Shown piece after piece: positions 11,384-23,398 of a DNA stretch of 64,000 bases; the stretch's first letter is position 1; each line of letters opens with the position of its first letter. The position numbers and the translations under genes were made by a program. Under the pieces are notes generated by a model. That model was not told where the DNA came from. It did not search any database and saw nothing but the letters and a program-made list of their open reading frames with translations. Source of the DNA: Rhynochetos jubatus (Eukaryota; Chordata; Aves; Eurypygiformes; Rhynochetidae); contig CM050655.1 in NCBI GenBank assembly GCA_027574665.1, forward strand, positions 16,301,170 through 16,365,169, written 5' to 3'.

Positions 11384-13370
11384 AACACACAAAACAACAT
11401 AAAACACAAGAATGGGTTTTAAATCCAAAGTTCTGGGCAGACTCGAGCATAGATGGTTAAATACCCTCTATTACCTTTATGAAGTTTCAATTGCCAATCA
11501 TGTACTTTGTGTCTCATTATAACAGGCTGCTGCAGTGGTCTTTGCTTAACATTGCCTCAAACAAACACAGCAAAGACGAATTCTATAAAATTAGTTAATA
11601 TCTATAAAGAGCATGTGGAGACCCAATTATACTGCTTAAGATCATTGTCATTTATAAAAGCACTACATAAAGAGAAAAGGCATTTTAAAATCTAACTGAC
11701 GGCTATTCATCTCAAAACACATCATCTTGCATGAACTTAAGAAAATACATAGTTTTTAGCCAACATCATTTCAGATTAGACAGTTTTTAGTACAAACAAA
11801 CACATAGATCTAAATTCAAGAGCACAAAGATTCAGCTGCAAGGAAAGTAATACATGTTAAGAGAGAAGACACATGTTTTTTACAAGTTGATTTAAGACAT
11901 ACATTAAGAGTCAATGCAAACTAAACCCAATCCTTCCCAAGTCAGCTTCCTAAATATTTCCTCACCTGAAAAAGAATGTACAGAACATTAACTGTCCCAA
12001 TATTCAGCACCACACTACTTTATGGAACTGTATTACAAGTGGATAGAATGGAAAGTACTCAGTTTTTGGTAGAGGATAATATTCCTTGTTGAAAAAGGAA
12101 CCAAAATCCTATCTTATACAGCATGAAAAAAGGACTCTCTTGCCATTGTCCAAAAGGGATAAAGGAAAGACCTTAAACCAGCTCTGGTTTAACACTGAAC
12201 AGTGAGAGCAAAAAATGAGTAGGGGATAATCTAATTTCATTCTGAAATAAGAATGAGGAGTCAAAGTAACCCACGTCACAACAAAATGAGAAAAAACATA
12301 TAGCAAAATAAAAACAGAAAGGTCGGTCTCTACTGACCAAGCACCTCCCTTCCACAAAATACCTGTAGGTATATTTAGGGGATTTTTTAAATATATTCCT
12401 GTTGACATGTTAAGGAAAACTGAAGTGCACATCATTCTTTCAATTCTCTTCTGCACACAAAAGGAGTGTGTTCACTCATTAAAAAAATAACTTGCAAGGA
12501 CAAGAAAAAAAGAAAGTTTAAGAAATTAAAATCTCTTCTTTGTTCAAAAGCCTTGCCAGCTTCAGTTCCTAGTGATTTATTTAAATAAAATGTTAAGTAG
12601 TAGGTGTTAATAAAATTACACATGTGATGAAATGACTATTCTTTTAAAATCTGATCTGTAATAAATTTTGTAAATTCTGATTGCTAGTTATTCAAGCCGT
12701 CAAAGCTTTGCCAACAATAGCCAGCAGAGGTCTATTACTGAAGTAGTATTAATATAGACATCATCACCAATTCAAAGCAGATAATAAAGGACTGACACAT
12801 TTATTATCATTATTAATTAACAGTTTTCTGAGATGGAATTAAATCAATATGCTGCTCTGATATCATTTTAACTAGTTATGCAAATCAAACATTTAGAGCC
12901 CATGAAAGGATATAAATGCCATTCAAAATTCACTTCACACTTATTACTGTAATATCAGAACTTTCAGGCTTTGCTAGTAAAAAAAGGACTTAATGCTCAT
13001 TTAATTACACTCAGACATAAAGCTTATGGAATGAAAGTTGAAATAGCTGATTAGTTAGGAAGTCACAGTAAGGCTATAACACTAGGGATAGACAATGAGA
13101 TAATAATGTGAAAATGCAGAGCTTTTGCTCAGAGTTGTTCTGGCAGATCCTATTAAAAAGAACAATGACATGTGTAGGAGAAAATGTTTTAAAATTACAA
13201 AGTTGAAGAATCTTTCCTAAAGCTTGGAGAAAAAAGAAACCATTAGTTGTCACTTATATAAATAGAAAAATGCTATGTTAAATAATGTAACATTTTTTCT
13301 AATTATGCGATTACAATATTTAATCTTTTAGATGAGAAATTTTAACTATTTGTCTGCATAAACAATAACA
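11384..13370. other. AT-rich non-coding stretch
   Basis: No gene is seen. It contains the recursive-splice-like junction described separately and a second perfect octamer ATGCAAAT at 12878-12885. The 115- and 60-codon - strand frames at 12109-12456 overlap each other and have no recognisable features. Confidence 0.65.
11945..11990 (-). other. Recursive-splice-like junction
   Basis: On the - strand an acceptor (ACATTCTTTTTCAG, ending at 11966) abuts a donor (GTGAGG, 11960-11965) with no exon between them. In long vertebrate introns such zero-length junctions can act as ratchet points that remove the intron in steps. The pyrimidine tract is good, but the donor differs from consensus at its last base. 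Function depends on this being intronic on the - strand, which is unproven. Confidence 0.25.
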
Positions 13371-13703
13371 TTAAAGCACTCTGTCAGAATAGGATTTTGA
13401 TACACTTGCTGGCAGAGAATTAACAACCAGCCTGGCAACGGGATCCTCTTTGATGCCATTGGAGATGACAGCCTGACAGATTAAAGAGCCTACAGTAGGG
13501 TCAGTGTTGAGATCAAGCTCATGAACAATGGCAGGCCTTTGGCTAACAACACTGGCCAAGTGAGACCAGGTTCTAGCAAACCCCTGCAGCATCATGGAAA
13601 AAGAGCAGCTCTGAGAAGCCTTCATCATGAGACAAACCAAAGGTGCCTGATAAAGAAGAAAAGAAAAAGATCCAGGAGCCTTTTGATCTTGTCCATCTTT
13701 CAT
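13371..13703 (-). other. Unrecognised 110-codon open frame
   Basis: The frame runs from ATG at 13701-13703 to a TAA at 13371-13373. Its second half (AIVHELDLNTDPTVGSLICQ and onward) reads like ordinary protein, with mixed composition and alternating hydrophobic and acidic residues. Upstream in the same frame, after one in-frame TGA near 13723-13725, the reading stays open for about 34 more codons, beginning DPELLGTLL. I do not recognise the family. A strong - strand acceptor lies about 340 bp upstream, and an ATTAAA poly(A)-like hexamer lies about 50 bp downstream. It may be a decayed retrocopy, part of a non-coding transcript's last exon, or chance in a G+C-richer patch. An 80-codon + strand frame overlaps it. 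Confidence 0.25.
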
Positions 13704-14034
13704 CTTTGGTCTTGTGCATCAAGCGCCAGAGCGTTGTGTAGGGCTGTTGTTTTGCCGGTGTGAAGTATCGTCCTCTACTTTAGCCAAAGGAGAGTTTAAC
13801 AGGGTTCCCAGCAGCTCAGGATCTCACAACTACTATGCAGCCTGCAGTGTTCTACACTGAGAAAGACTGGAGATTGCCTTCACAGTGAATATCTATGAAA
13901 CCAGGACATTCTTCAAAATTATGGGATCTTTACCCAGATTTTTCCAACAGATGTGAAGCTTCTCAGCTTTGCTAACTGCACACCTGCCTGGCTTTCACAA
14001 CACTACATTAGTCCTGAAGTTTAATGTGGCACTT

Positions 14035-14065
14035 ACTAAGACTGCGGAAGAGAAAGGAAACTGAG
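14035..14065 (-). other. Strong acceptor-like site on - strand
   Basis: The - strand reads TTTCCTTTCTCTTCCGCAG, a near-ideal pyrimidine tract and acceptor, with CAG at 14042-14044. A GTAAGT donor begins only 5 nt further on (14031-14036). It could open an exon containing the 13371-13703 frame, or it could be a decoy. No transcript evidence is available here. Confidence 0.3.
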
Positions 14066-14259
14066 AGACATCTCACTCTAAGCAGTGTCTAATTTTATCG
14101 TGTTCCCAAAATGAAAGCTTTGGTAACCCAGGAAGATCTCTCCATTCAGTATGTCCCACTCAGATCACAATCAAATACCGTATTAGCTGTATGAATGCAA
14201 GTAAATAAAGGCAACACTGGCACTGAAAAAGTAATCATCTTTCATTAAAAAAATCAGAC

Positions 14260-14336
14260 ACCCCCCACCAAAAAAAAACCAAAAAAGCCAAACCCAAAAA
14301 CCACCCACCACCAAAAAGACAGGCAAACAAAAAAAC
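14260..14336 (+). repeat. A/C low-complexity tract
   Basis: Runs of A are interleaved with CC, CCC and CACC for about 75 bases. There is no unit structure and no adjoining retroposon. Confidence 0.85.
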
Positions 14337-16754
14337 CTCAAAGGACCGCAAAGCTGTGCCTCTCAACTCTTAAGAACCCCATTCAACCAGCTATCGCTTC
14401 TGCACACAACAGTAGATCCAACACAAGTGAGAGAGTGTTCAGTACAAAAGCTTCTTTAACCTAGAAGGTCAAGCTAAAACCCGGCTTAGGTCAAAAGGGG
14501 CAATGAAATGCCAGATCTCTTCCTATCACTCAGGTTTCATTCCAAGTCTACCACTCCTTGAGTAATCATTCAGCTTATCTGTTAATTCTTGGCCAAAAAA
14601 AAGGTCCCAGTCTGAATAAATCAATGTATGCTTGGGCCAACACTACAGTATTGGTGGAGCTGAACGCCAAACATAGCAATTACTTGCCAATACCTCTGGT
14701 CTAGGGTGCTTGCAAGCTAAGTCATTTTCTTACATGAGCGCTACATTTACCGAGCAGGGACAAAAAAATAAACCCTCCCCCTCCACCTCCAAATAAAGCC
14801 CATAAGCCTTATCTTCCCTCCCTTGCCTCCAATCCAAACCCTTCACACAGAACTGAAAGGTAGGGAAAAAAGTTAGATGTAGAAAGTCAAAAATTCAGCA
14901 AGCTACTAACCAAAATTAACTTGGGAATAACATTATGGAGAAGACTTTTATTAGATGACTTTTCTCTCACAGTAGTCACAAGATACCAGATACCTCAACT
15001 CCCTATGAAAGTAACACAAATTTTTCATCCACATTGTATCTTCCAGTTTTAAAACTGTGACACTTGCAAGCTCCTCAGTATAACATAAAGTACCCACCTT
15101 AGTTGTATTAGCTAAAACTGAAATTAGACACTTCCAAATATTCAGATGCCCAGTTACCAGATGTTGTAATGATCAATCTGTAAAACAGAGAACAGAATTC
15201 CTGAAAGGAAGACAGCTCAGAAAGAGACTCTCCATCAGCCAATCTGTCAAAGAGTTTAAGGCATTACTTCTGAACTCCTAAACATTGCCTAAATAATTTT
15301 AAACAAAGACATTGAATTTCATCAGCATTTAGAATTATTTTTTACAATTTCACTAAATATCAATTGCTTAGCCTGCTTGCTATCCTTGTTAAAGTCTCAT
15401 TAATTCAAATACTCTAGAAGAAATCATAGAAGACTCACCCATACTCTCTTGAAAACATTCACAATTAATTTTCCAGCCTCAGTCTTTTCTGATAATAAAG
15501 CTTTGCTCTCCCCGCTCAGACAAAGCACTGACCTTTCAGGAAAGTTGAGTAAGGAACCAGTAATGAGAACAAGATTAATCAAGTAAAGAAACCAAGAAAT
15601 TATTCATTTGTAAGCCAACAATCAGAAAGCCAGAAGGCAATAGAAACTAACCTGACATGGAGGTGGGAACCAGGATGACTTCAATAAGAAACCAGTAAGT
15701 GGGAATGGTGAGGAACAGTTAGACGCAGGAAGGTAGAGAGGTGAAGTGTGAAGGTAGAAAGAAATGCTTTCTGCTTCACCGTGTCTACTACATTAAACTC
15801 CATTCCAGATTCTGACAGAAGGGTTCCCAAGTTTTTGTCTGCTGTTAACAAATAACTGTGAATTGACTGGTAGTATATGCCCCTTTTGATCTTTTTCCTG
15901 CAGCTACCCAACACGAACAATGACAAGTCATGCATGCCATTGTTACAGTCCCTGCAATGATAAACCCATTACACAGACTCCAACCCTGATAAAGCAGCAT
16001 GCAGTGATGCAAGCTCTTATTATTTCCAGTTTTCTTTAAAAAAAGAAGAGCACTTAGTTACCCATATGTGTTTACAACTGTGGCTGCAAAGTCAAGACGA
16101 CAGTTTTGGCTCAGCCACAGGGAAGACTGAAAGGTAGAAAAATTGAAAAAGAAGTCTTAAAAAAACGTACTATAGGTTGCATTTACAGGGATGCAAGTTT
16201 AATACTTCTTTACTTGTAACTGCTTGGCTTACCAGCCTTACAGTTGTCTGCAACTTCAGAAAGGGGATTATTTCCAAGCATGATCGTCTGTCTCAGCAGT
16301 CATGTCCAGGCTGCGTTCTGAGAGATGCCACAACATCACTCAATGCTATGTATTACCTGCCCACTCAGGATGTAAACCTGGAAACCACCGTATGGCTGGA
16401 AGCTACCTTACTTAATGAAAACAAGGCATTGTTATCATTAACCACTGGTCACTCTGCACAGCAACTCTGCACTAGTTATTGTTTGGAACATCCTTTCCTG
16501 AGGTATTAATGCATTTCTCCATTCTTCATCAAATAAAACACAATCCAAACCAACTTGTTTCATTTTGAGTAACTATTTTGCTATGACAAAGTTACTTAAA
16601 ATAATTCTCTTTATAGTACTGCAATCCAGAGAAATAATGTTAGCAGATGTACTCATCAATAATCATAAACCAGCAAATTTACCTGGATTCCTGTTCCTTA
16701 CATTATCAAGCAACTTAAATGTTAATGTAGTAAACCCTCAAGGTCAATGTGAAT
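14337..16754. other. AT-rich non-coding stretch
   Basis: No gene, repeat or RNA is recognised. Open frames of 84 codons (-, 15681-15935) and 110 codons (+, 16177-16509) show no motif, and no splice sites fit them. Confidence 0.65.
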
Positions 16755-16875
16755 GCCAGTACCGTCATCCCTGTTTCACAGAAAGGGACCTGAAGCACAG
16801 GCAGATGAAGTAACATGCCCAAGGTCAAACAAAAGGAAAATACAAGAAGACACAGCATCAGGCTCCCATTTCTTG
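16755..16875 (+). mobile_element. MIR-type core SINE relic
   Basis: The segment from about 16764 follows the conserved core of the MIR / amniote core-SINE family: a CCCTGTTTCACAG block, then CTGAAGCACAG, then AAGTAACATGCCCAAGGTCA. The corresponding MIR blocks are a 'cattttacagatgaggaaactgaggcacag' type run followed by 'taacttgcccaaggtcac'. The match is diverged and lacks a tRNA-like 5' head or an intact 3' tail. Bird genomes carry a few such ancient copies, some under constraint. The two short frames over it (82 codons + and 60 codons -) are incidental. Confidence 0.7.
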
Positions 16876-17769
16876 TGCTGCCATCACAAGAAACCATTTT
16901 TACACAGAAGAATCAGATTTTTAATGTAATTCTAGGGACTAGTAAGTCTTCTGATTCCTTACATAAATTTTAATGGTACAGGCACTTTCTGGAGTCTGTG
17001 ACTCCAGCCAGATTATTATTAGTCCTGCTTTAGTAAGGAAGCAGCAATATGATTCTTCCCTGACAAGAAATACCAGCATAATTTATTGCATTATTACTCC
17101 TCTGAACTGAAAGCAATTAATTACCTCCAGCAGGATGCACAAGTGAAAATTCATCAGAGAAATGTGATGAAAAATGTGCCCACTGCTTTAAAATAATAGG
17201 TGCTTAATGGTTTTTTGTTTGCTAGCTAATCTAGAGCATCTTATGAACGACTAAGGATTGGTTATCAGTTGCAAAACCAGTTTTTCCTCCATTATTCTAT
17301 CATCCATGATCTTAAAGATAGAAAACACTGCCACGCTCATAACAAAAACAAACAAACGAAAGTAATTTTATTCCCTGTTATAAAATGGGTGTCATGTTTG
17401 TATGTAGAATGTATGATAAAGTATGCATGGACATATGTTGGTAGGACTTCTTTTTGTATATAGGGTCAAACCCAAACTCACAAGTTTTCTGGAAAAGTTG
17501 GCAAAGTTATTGTGCACCTGCACAACAGAGAACATTCCTATGTGTATTTGTGTGTATAATCTCACCAACACAAATCAGACTATTTCAGAAGGCTAGTATA
17601 CATAACTATCTATGTATGCACAGCAAACCTTCCTTCGGGTTCAAAGCAACAGGAAAATAACAAACAGTAGTGCGGTTTATGTTAATACTTTGGGCATATA
17701 CATTAAAAGATAGACACAGAGCTAAACTCATTATATTTATTTCAGCTTTTCAAAATTATTCACATCTGT
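16876..17769. other. AT-rich non-coding stretch
   Basis: Nothing recognised. Open frames of 64 and 68 codons on the + strand have no protein-like features. Confidence 0.7.
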
Positions 17770-17799
17770 ATGATTCAGTAATTGTTTTTTCTATAAAGT

Positions 17800-18140
17800 T
17801 ATTGGAGTAATTTTGCGCTGTATATTCCCGATCAATTCCTCCTCTCAAGGGCACAGTTGAAAAGTGATATTTGAAAACGGTCCCTGATAGATTGCATGGT
17901 TAGTCAGCAGCAGAGACAAACAACCTAATCCAGCGCAAATTAGCTCGGCTGCCAGCAATAGTTTTATACAAAGATGTAAATTATGTTGTCAAAATCGGTC
18001 GCTTTCTAGCTTGCTGCTCAGCTAACAAGAAACCACTTTGGCTGATAAAGATGAACACTAAGCTTTTCTCGCTTACAAATTTGCAAATCTGCTACTTCAG
18101 CATTCTGTTAGCCACAAACAAAACAGGCCCATATAATTGC
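17800..18140. promoter_or_regulatory. CpG-retaining block, candidate enhancer
   Basis: Between about 17815 and 18075 there are eight CpG dinucleotides, well above the surrounding density. The block carries AATTAG and AATTG cores and several AGCTGCC/CAGC words, and has no open frame or repeat. This is the pattern of a conserved non-coding element, but without an alignment it remains an inference. Confidence 0.3.
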
Positions 18141-18439
18141 TTCCTTTTTTCTGCAGCAGTATTTCTCTCACTTCTATTTCTCTACACAAAAATACAAATA
18201 AAAATATTAAATAGAATTTGAAAAGTGTAATGGTCTTGAAAATTTTCATTAAAAAATGGCAACCAGGACCGCTACAATCACCTATTTTTTAACATTTCCA
18301 GAAAAATTGTAAGACATGATACTCCAGTACAAGTATCACCTGTACAAATACCTGTAGTTCAGGAGATTTACTGTATAATGTGGCATTTGTGGAACTTCTA
18401 AACACAGCATAAATGCCTTGATAAAGGTAAAATACATGC

Positions 18440-18910
18440 ATCTATTTTAATGTAAGATAAAGTGTCTTTGGAACTGCTCTGGCTGACAATGGTCCATCTG
18501 TATCTATTACTTTGCATGTTGTTGTTAAGAGCAGAAAATATATATATGCTATTATTACACCAATCTGCCCACTTTAAATGTAAACTAGATAGATCTAACA
18601 TTTGTATGAAAATAATAATGCATTATAACTGTAATTATATCCAGTATAAGTCAAATAAATAAATTATAAATTACAATTACCCTTTAAAGTTGCTAGTCAC
18701 ACTATTTGCTTTAAAATTAATTGCAGGTGCTCCTGAATGTTTTATTACAGCCCCAAAGTTGTATATTTAAAAGAACAGTACAGATGATTCCTGTTTATTT
18801 GTTAAATTAAAGCTTTGTTGGTAAAATTACAGCTTAATTAATATTATGGGTACTGTATAACGAAATAGTTTACCTTGTGCATAATTTATTTCCACATGCA
18901 TATCTCAGTA
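18440..18910. promoter_or_regulatory. Very AT-rich block with homeodomain and SOX cores
   Basis: There are many TTAATTA, AATTA and ATTAAT cores and an ACAATGG SOX-type site near 18486. The two overlapping 66-67-codon frames at its left end mirror each other on opposite strands and are not genes. It could equally be a scaffold-type AT-rich region or simply AT-rich intron. Confidence 0.18.
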
Positions 18911-20513
18911 CAGAACCATTACAGCTCTAAGGCAGCTAAAATAAAATATTCTTCCTTTGCTGGCATTTTTCTAAATAGCAGTTCACTAAATCAATATTAT
19001 TCACTTGGTATTTTTAAAAGCAGTGTATCTTAATAATTACACAGCATTAGAGTAGGCAATAATTTCACTTGCTAAGCATATTAAATTTAGCAAACCATCA
19101 GTCAAATAGTTTGTTCTTCTTCAGAATTTGTAAGCAGAGAGTGAGAGAGTTTGGAACCGTGTTACTTTGGTATAAATGTCACATATAGTTTAAGACTCTG
19201 TATGTGGCTCCCTAAGCAAGCACAGTGCCATATATCTTTATTAGTTTCATTGGTCAGTGCAGTGACCAGTTGTTTATACTCATTACGCAAGACAAGGTGA
19301 ACCATTTGGCACAGACCACAATCACAGCTAAAAAACATATGACTTTGCAGAAAATAAAAAATGTAGAAAAGGTTGCACACAATGCTGTGTATACAATACA
19401 CACTACTAGAATAAAATTATTTATTTTAACACTCTTTCAGGCTTCCAGTTTCTCAGATATGCCAAGGCAAATCTGTTTTGGCTTGATATTTTTCTTGATT
19501 TAATGTAATAAGAATAAGAATAATTTCACTACTGTTCATGCCTAGAGGTTTCTAGGAAAAAAAGGCATTAGTTAAACCACCAGAATAATAATCCACATGC
19601 TAGGTGGGTGGGTTTTTTTTAAAGCACTACACATAAAGGACTATCATTGAGGATTTTTTCCTCAAAGAACATACTTCCTTGCTCAGTGACTGAAATGCAA
19701 TCAAACTGGTAATATATTAAAGCAAATTCATTAAAACAAATTACAGATTCAGCAATTTTTTCTTGCATTATTTGCATTACTGTATCTTGTACCACAATGC
19801 ATGTGCATTTCTTTATCACACAGACAGAAAATAATTTGTCTCTAAAGGAAGAGAAGCTTACGTTCTTTTTCCCCCACCTATATTTATTGAGATCTCAAAA
19901 TCCAAAATGTATTCTAAATCATTCTTCCTGAAATATAACAGCATACCTGTGCCCAGGTGTTAAGAAGGTGGAGGGCCAAAACAGAATAAGGAATTAAGAA
20001 TGCATAAAAACACTTTTCTTTCTGAAAATCCCTGATAAACCAGCCCTGATATTTAAAAGAACGTATCTTCCATGTCAATTGACTGATGTTCACTGGTAGT
20101 CACAAGGTTAGAAGCAAATCTGGTAATAGTCACGTTTCGGGAATTTTTAGTTCCTGATGTTTAAAACAAGATTAACTGCAGAAAAGACTAAGAGTATAGA
20201 GTACATACTATTGTGTCTGGGGTAATCTCCTTAGGATATGAGCAGCTAGAGACAAGAGTCTGGAAAAGACAATAGAAGGAAAAGCCAAGAGGGGGGGAAA
20301 TAAGACAGGTTTGGAGGGAAAACATAGCAGAGTAAGATAGAGATGAAAATTTAAAAGTGTATGACAGCACACAAGAGCGAATGAAGTCTGGGGGCAAAAA
20401 CCCATGCAGTTCCAGGGATACAGCAGCTCTAGGGACATCTGCAATATAGTCAGTGGATTTACATTTAAGTGGTGTGCAAGTAAGGGGTTTCCTGAGAATG
20501 TTACAACACTTAC
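18911..20513. other. AT-rich non-coding stretch
   Basis: No gene recognised. Opposed open frames at 19162-19503 (79 codons - and 92 codons +) and 20188-20532 (114 and 78 codons -) have no motif and conflict with each other. Confidence 0.65.
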
Positions 20514-20597
20514 CTTCCCACAGAACTGGCAATAGTTATCTTGAGAAGAACTGAAGCCTTACCTTGCCACCTTATACTACCTCAGCATCCTACAAAA
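20514..20597 (-). other. Exon-like 84-nt unit with stops in all frames
   Basis: On the - strand a TTTCCCTTCAG acceptor (CAG at 20598-20600) is followed by 84 nt. These end in GGGAAG and a perfect donor GTAAGT (20508-20513). The unit length is a multiple of three, but each reading frame meets a stop within the first 21 nt, so it would act as a non-coding or poison exon. A second good donor, CAAG|GTAAGG, lies inside the unit, giving a 35-nt alternative. The last 12 codons in one frame end YCQFCGK, which resembles the start of a C2H2 zinc finger. A TAA just upstream and a missing second half argue against it. Confidence 0.25.
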
Positions 20598-21760
20598 CTG
20601 AAGGGAAATCTGGACACACTAAAACACTCAGCATGCTGAAAAGTTAGCAACTGCTTACTCATTTTACACCACGTTTTCAGGAAGGAAACAAGGAAACACA
20701 AACTCTCATGTTGGCAGTGCAAGTATTGATAGGTCAATTCACTCACCAAACCCCTCTTTCAGGCACTGACAGATGGCTGAAACGTACAGCTTAGCATTAA
20801 GGCCAAAATATCGTTCTAATTCCTTTTGTCACAATTCAATATCAATACTGACTAAAATCTCACCAAAACATGCATTTGTTTACTAGAAAAGTTGAAACAA
20901 CAGAAACTACACGAGAAACCAGAGAGCCCGTCTAACCATGAAGAATGTCTTTGTAAGCCCATTTGTTGGCTCCAGTCAAGCCAGACACAGTGATCATACC
21001 CATGGCCCGCTACTTTCAGTGGAAACTATAACTTAGCAAAATTTCCACTAATAGCATCTAAAGTAACATCTAGAAAAGTAATTAGCATAAATTTCTTATT
21101 AATTCAATGGCTGGGTAACCACTGGCCCAAACCATTAGTGACAGCATGTCTTAAAGCACAGTGGAAAAAGTTGGGGTTTTTTTCCTATAGAGGAATTTTA
21201 ATCATCCGATGTTAGCAAAACTACGGCAGCCACAGAACACAAGTTCTTAAAACCAATCTCCATAGAGGCTGTATTCTCAGTGTACCATACTAACTGCTTT
21301 ACAAGTCTCGACCTAAACAAAAAACACTCGAGATCCCACCTTCCTCTTCCATGTTCACATGCAAACTGAGCAAAATAAGTTATTACAGCTTCATACAGAA
21401 ATATATTTCCACAGAGTCATTAGCAAAATAAGAAGGAAAAAAAATCATTTTTGTATAGCAGAAGTTTCACAAGAAACTATTGCCCAGTATGCTACGGAGC
21501 AGGTCTGTCAGAAGCATACCTGCTCTAAAAATCTGAGGCTCTTCATGATAATAAAGACAATTCTTTAAAAAGAAAAATAATTTTGTATCAAAAATAGATT
21601 AGCATAGCAAGAACTGTTTTCTTCCATAAAGCACTACTGGTTTGCTATCCTAGAGCAGGAACTTCATCTTCACTTGCTAGATAGAAGTTCTTGCTTTAAA
21701 GTTTCAAATGCTTAAGTTCTCTAAAACAGTGATGGAAAAATCACCATAAGAAAGACACTG
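20598..21760. other. AT-rich non-coding stretch
   Basis: Nothing recognised. A 69-codon + strand frame at 21359-21568 has no protein features. Confidence 0.7.
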
Positions 21761-22219
21761 AGATGCTGGGGCCTGCCCAGAGCAGGGCAATGGAGCTGGT
21801 GAGGGGTGTAGAGCACAAGTCCTGTGAGGAGCGGCTGAGGGAACTGCGGTTGTTTAGCCTGGAGAAGATGATGATCAGGGTAGACATTATTGCTCTCTAC
21901 AACTACCTGAAAGGAGGTTGCAGAGAGGTGAGTGTTGGTCTCTTCTCCCAAGTGACAAGTGATAGGACAAGAGGAAATGGCCTCAAGTTGTGCTAGGGAA
22001 GGTTTAGATCGGGTATTAGGAAAAATGTCATCACTGAAAGGGTTGTCAGGCATTGGGATGGGCTGTCCAGGGCGATGGTGGAGTGATCATCCCTGGAGGG
22101 ATTTAAGAGATAAGTGGGTGAGGTGCTTAGGGACATGGTTTAGTGGTGGACTGGGCAGTGTTAGTTAACAGCTGGACTTGATGTTAAAGGTCTTTTTGAA
22201 CATAAAAGTGATTCCATGA
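21761..22219 (+). mobile_element. CR1 LINE, 5'-truncated 3' fragment
   Basis: The roughly 460 bp follow the 3' end of avian CR1. In order, these are the GAGCGGCTGAGGGAACTG block coding the C-terminal reverse-transcriptase region (read as [13 protein letters not shown]), the CAAGTGATAGGACAAGAGGA block, the GGACATGGTTTAGTGGTGGA block, and the terminal TCTTAAAGGTCTTTT-like segment followed by a degraded ATTCTATGA. Small indels and substitutions break the reading frame, so it encodes nothing. No target-site duplication is obvious. The frames drawn over it on both strands are remnants or shadows. Confidence 0.93.
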
Positions 22220-23295
22220 AAAAACAGATTTTTTTTTATCCATTTCCTGAAGTTGTCTCTTAACTCCACAGATATCACAGCCCTTGGACCTTTTTAACCA
22301 TGAGGATCAACATGCCATTTGATTCAAAGAGACAGATACTTATAATATTGAGTATTCTAAGCTATTAGCACCTTCTTCACCAGCCAACACTGACTGTGAT
22401 ATCCTTAACTTTCAAGCTACTACTGCTTTGTTATATAGGAGAAAAATATAAATAAGAAGACCACTTGCTGTAGAATTAAAACTTTTAACATTTTTTTCCT
22501 GTTTCTGCAGAAATGTAATTAGATCATACACCTATGTTCAAACTGTAGTGTTCTAGAAGCCAAAGTTTGATCATTTCCAAGTATGCTATTTTTCTCTGTA
22601 ATAAAATATAATCCAAACTTTTACATTAGAAGAGCAAGTTTTCCTTAGCAATTACTAGTAAGGTGCCTGAGATTTAACAGTATTAACCCTTGTTGAATTT
22701 GGGCTGCCAACCCATGAATGTTTAAATGCTATTATCAGTAGTGCTGTTTGTGGTTTTTGCACAGCATATATTTGTGAATCTTTTTAGAACTACAAACTCA
22801 ATTACAATGTTTTGAAGGAAAACTTTACAGCTGCCTGACTGGCTACATTTTAACCTCTCCAGCCAGTATGAAAGCTTGGGGCTTTGCTCTCCATTTGCTT
22901 TTGTTTTCATTAGGAGGGTAATTTTAAGAGAATATTTTCATTTCAACCTATGCTTATCCAAGAAGCAGTCAAGGACACAGCAGCTGCAGAACCATACCAA
23001 CTTTAGACAAAACCTGTTTTTTTAACCGGGGGAGAAAGAACACAAAGATTTTAAAGATTGTAGATAGGTCTTTATGTCTTGCTGATGCCCCCTGATTACA
23101 ACATGTCCAAGTCCAGTCACCTACAGGATTATTCCAAAACAAAAAAAAAAATCCCCTTAAGAAAGGCAGAGTGCATACCAAAGCTACCAGTCAGTGAATA
23201 TGTATTACAATTGTCTGACCTGTGTTTATGTCACCAGATAAGTGCTTACACACAGGTACAAACAGCCAACTGAGATCTTTTTCCCTTCAAGGAAG

Positions 23296-23332
23296 GGGGA
23301 GAAGAATGGGAAAAAAAAAAGAAAAAAAAAAG
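23296..23332 (+). repeat. Purine (A/G) tract
   Basis: G-rich then A-rich purines, with two A runs of nine to ten bases separated by a single G. There is no retroposon context. Confidence 0.85.
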
Positions 23333-23381
23333 GGATTCAGGCAGACAGGAGAAAGGAGTACTATAGAAGGTCCTGTCCGTA

Positions 23382-23398
23382 CCCCCCCCCCACCCCCC
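23382..23398 (+). repeat. C tract
   Basis: Ten C, one A and six C, giving a G-rich tract on the - strand. It accounts for the proline run in the overlapping open frames. Confidence 0.9.

Noticed and set aside
20514..20550. C2H2 zinc-finger-like ending YCQFCGK before a perfect donor
   Set aside because: The frame meets a TAA just upstream, only half a finger is present, and the acceptor for that short version has a poor pyrimidine tract.
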